Source: Flavobacteriaceae bacterium | GTDB lineage: Bacteria; Bacteroidota; Bacteroidia; Flavobacteriales; Flavobacteriaceae | DNA: 7,941 nucleotides | Assembly: GCA_030633225.1 (NCBI GenBank) | Contig: DAOVTF010000078.1 | Span: 1-7,941 of the forward strand | Reading direction: 5' to 3' | In this document: in pieces, positions 6,954 to 7,941 of the stretch | How the letters are laid out: every line of letters begins with the position of its first letter | Numbering within the stretch: position 1 is the stretch's first letter | Notes under the pieces: model-generated | Database searches by the model: none | Told to the model about the DNA's origin: nothing | What the model saw: the letters and a program-made list of their open reading frames with translations, nothing else | Made by a program: the position numbers and the translations under genes

Positions 6954-7941
6954 TTGCAAAGAAAAAGTTACATAACTATATTTATTCTATTCTCTCACTT
7001 CATTTTGTTTTCACAAACAAATGAAATACATATTGATGCCCAGTTATCAATAGAAACTCACGAAATAACTATTGATCAAAAAATAATTTATTATAACAAT
7101 TCTAATGTAGAGTTAGATACTATTTATTTACACAATTGGGCTAATTCTTATAAAGACAGGCATACACCATTATCCAATCGATTGATAGAAAATTATGATA
7201 AAAGTTTATACTTTGCTAAAAAAGATAAAAGAGGGTTTTCAAAAATATTATCTATAACATGTGATAATCAATTAGTTAGTTGGAAAGAATTAAATCATGC
7301 ATCTGATATTGTAAAAATAGATTTATTAAAAACAATGAGTCCTGGTGATTCTGTAATAATAAATACATCATACAATGTTAAAATTCCAATTGATAAGTAT
7401 ACAAAATACGGTTATAATTTAGATAATTACAATTTGCGCTATTGGTATTTAGCACCAGCTGTTTTTAAAGATAAATGGCATATTATGAGTAATTTAGATA
7501 TGGATGACTTCTATATGGAACCCTCTGACTATTTTGTTAATTTTAAAATTCCTGTAGGATACACCTTACAATCTGATCTACAGGGAAATGCTGAAATTAA
7601 AGATAAATATGTTTTATATAAATTACATGACAAAAATAGAGTTGACCTTGAAATAAATGTTCAATTAATAAAAGATTTTTCAATTTATAAAACAAATTCT
7701 TTAGAAATAGTTTCAAATTTAAAAAGTAAAAATTTAACAGAGAATATTAAAACGGATGTACTAAACAGGCAAATTAGTTTTATAGAAGATTATCTAGGAA
7801 AATACCCTCATAAAAAATTATTGATCAACAAAACAACTTATAAGAAAAACCCAGTTTACGGATTTAATCAATTACCAAAATCTCTAACACCTTTTTCTGA
7901 TGTTTTTGAATGGGATATAAAAATGTTTAAAGCTTTTACTA
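6954..7941 (+). CDS. Secreted M1-like metallopeptidase, N-terminal part (runs off the right edge)
   Basis: A stop-free frame continues for 329 codons to the window end. No ATG precedes the signal sequence: an in-frame TAA lies at 6948-6950 and the only plausible start is TTG 6954-6956. The N terminus (MQRKSYITIFILFSHFILFS, then Q21) is a clear signal peptide with basic n-region and hydrophobic core; cleavage is expected between Ser20 and Gln21, a common Bacteroidota pattern. The next ~200 residues resemble the beta-rich N-terminal domain of M1 aminopeptidases: IHIDAQLSIETHEITIDQKI, a YYNNSN turn, then LDTIYLHNW. A later GFNQLPKSLTPFSD segment (about 304-317) resembles flavobacterial proteins annotated as metalloproteases. 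The HExxH zinc motif that would prove the assignment lies beyond the edge. The gene begins 26 bp after the LOG gene and is probably in the same operon. Confidence 0.72.
   Translation, partial: MQRKSYITIFILFSHFILFSQTNEIHIDAQLSIETHEITIDQKIIYYNNSNVELDTIYLHNWANSYKDRHTPLSNRLIENYDKSLYFAKKDKRGFSKILSITCDNQLVSWKELNHASDIVKIDLLKTMSPGDSVIINTSYNVKIPIDKYTKYGYNLDNYNLRYWYLAPAVFKDKWHIMSNLDMDDFYMEPSDYFVNFKIPVGYTLQSDLQGNAEIKDKYVLYKLHDKNRVDLEINVQLIKDFSIYKTNSLEIVSNLKSKNLTENIKTDVLNRQISFIEDYLGKYPHKKLLINKTTYKKNPVYGFNQLPKSLTPFSDVFEWDIKMFKAFT

Noticed and set aside
1..7941. Search for CRISPR repeats, transposase genes, att sites, toxin-antitoxin pairs or a defence system
   Set aside because: No regularly spaced repeats, transposase motifs, flanking target duplications or defence domains were seen; the recognisable genes are housekeeping or envelope functions.

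Overview
The window is very AT-rich and reads as a chromosomal segment from a member of the Bacteroidota, most likely class Flavobacteriia. The evidence is the 16S rRNA sequence, promoters of the TTG / TAnnTTTG type, weak or absent Shine-Dalgarno sequences, a signal peptide ending in a Ser-Gln junction, and the sequence style of UvrA and the PspC-like protein. A genus cannot be named from what is visible.

Layout. Positions 1-368 hold the 5' end of a 16S rRNA gene on the minus strand, so an rRNA operon runs off the left edge. Positions 369-774 are its leader and promoter region, with a well-formed Bacteroidota promoter at 701-730, a small hairpin and a boxA-like element. Positions 775-3164 are all minus-strand. 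In transcription order they hold a small PspC-family membrane protein, a two-TM potassium channel with RCK domains 17 bp downstream, a possible 45-residue ORF overlapping the channel's stop codon, a perfect 21-bp inverted repeat that is probably a terminator, and an RmlD-like sugar-nucleotide reductase with a TTG start. Positions 3165-3324 are a divergent intergenic region with a good promoter match facing right. From 3325 to the right edge is a tightly spaced plus-strand cluster: uvrA, a LOG-family Rossmann protein, and the N-terminal 329 residues of a secreted M1-like metallopeptidase that starts at TTG and continues past the window.

How the genes relate. The pspC-like gene and the channel gene look like a two-gene unit concerned with the cell envelope and ions. 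uvrA, the LOG gene and the peptidase are probably co-transcribed (gaps of 27 and 26 bp, no hairpin between them), although nucleotide-excision repair, nucleotide hydrolysis and peptide degradation have no obvious shared pathway. The window looks like an ordinary housekeeping region. I found no mobile element, CRISPR array or defence island. The points most worth a second look are the 45-aa ORF with the inverted repeat at its end, the divergent channel selectivity filter, and the missing cysteine in the first zinc module of UvrA.
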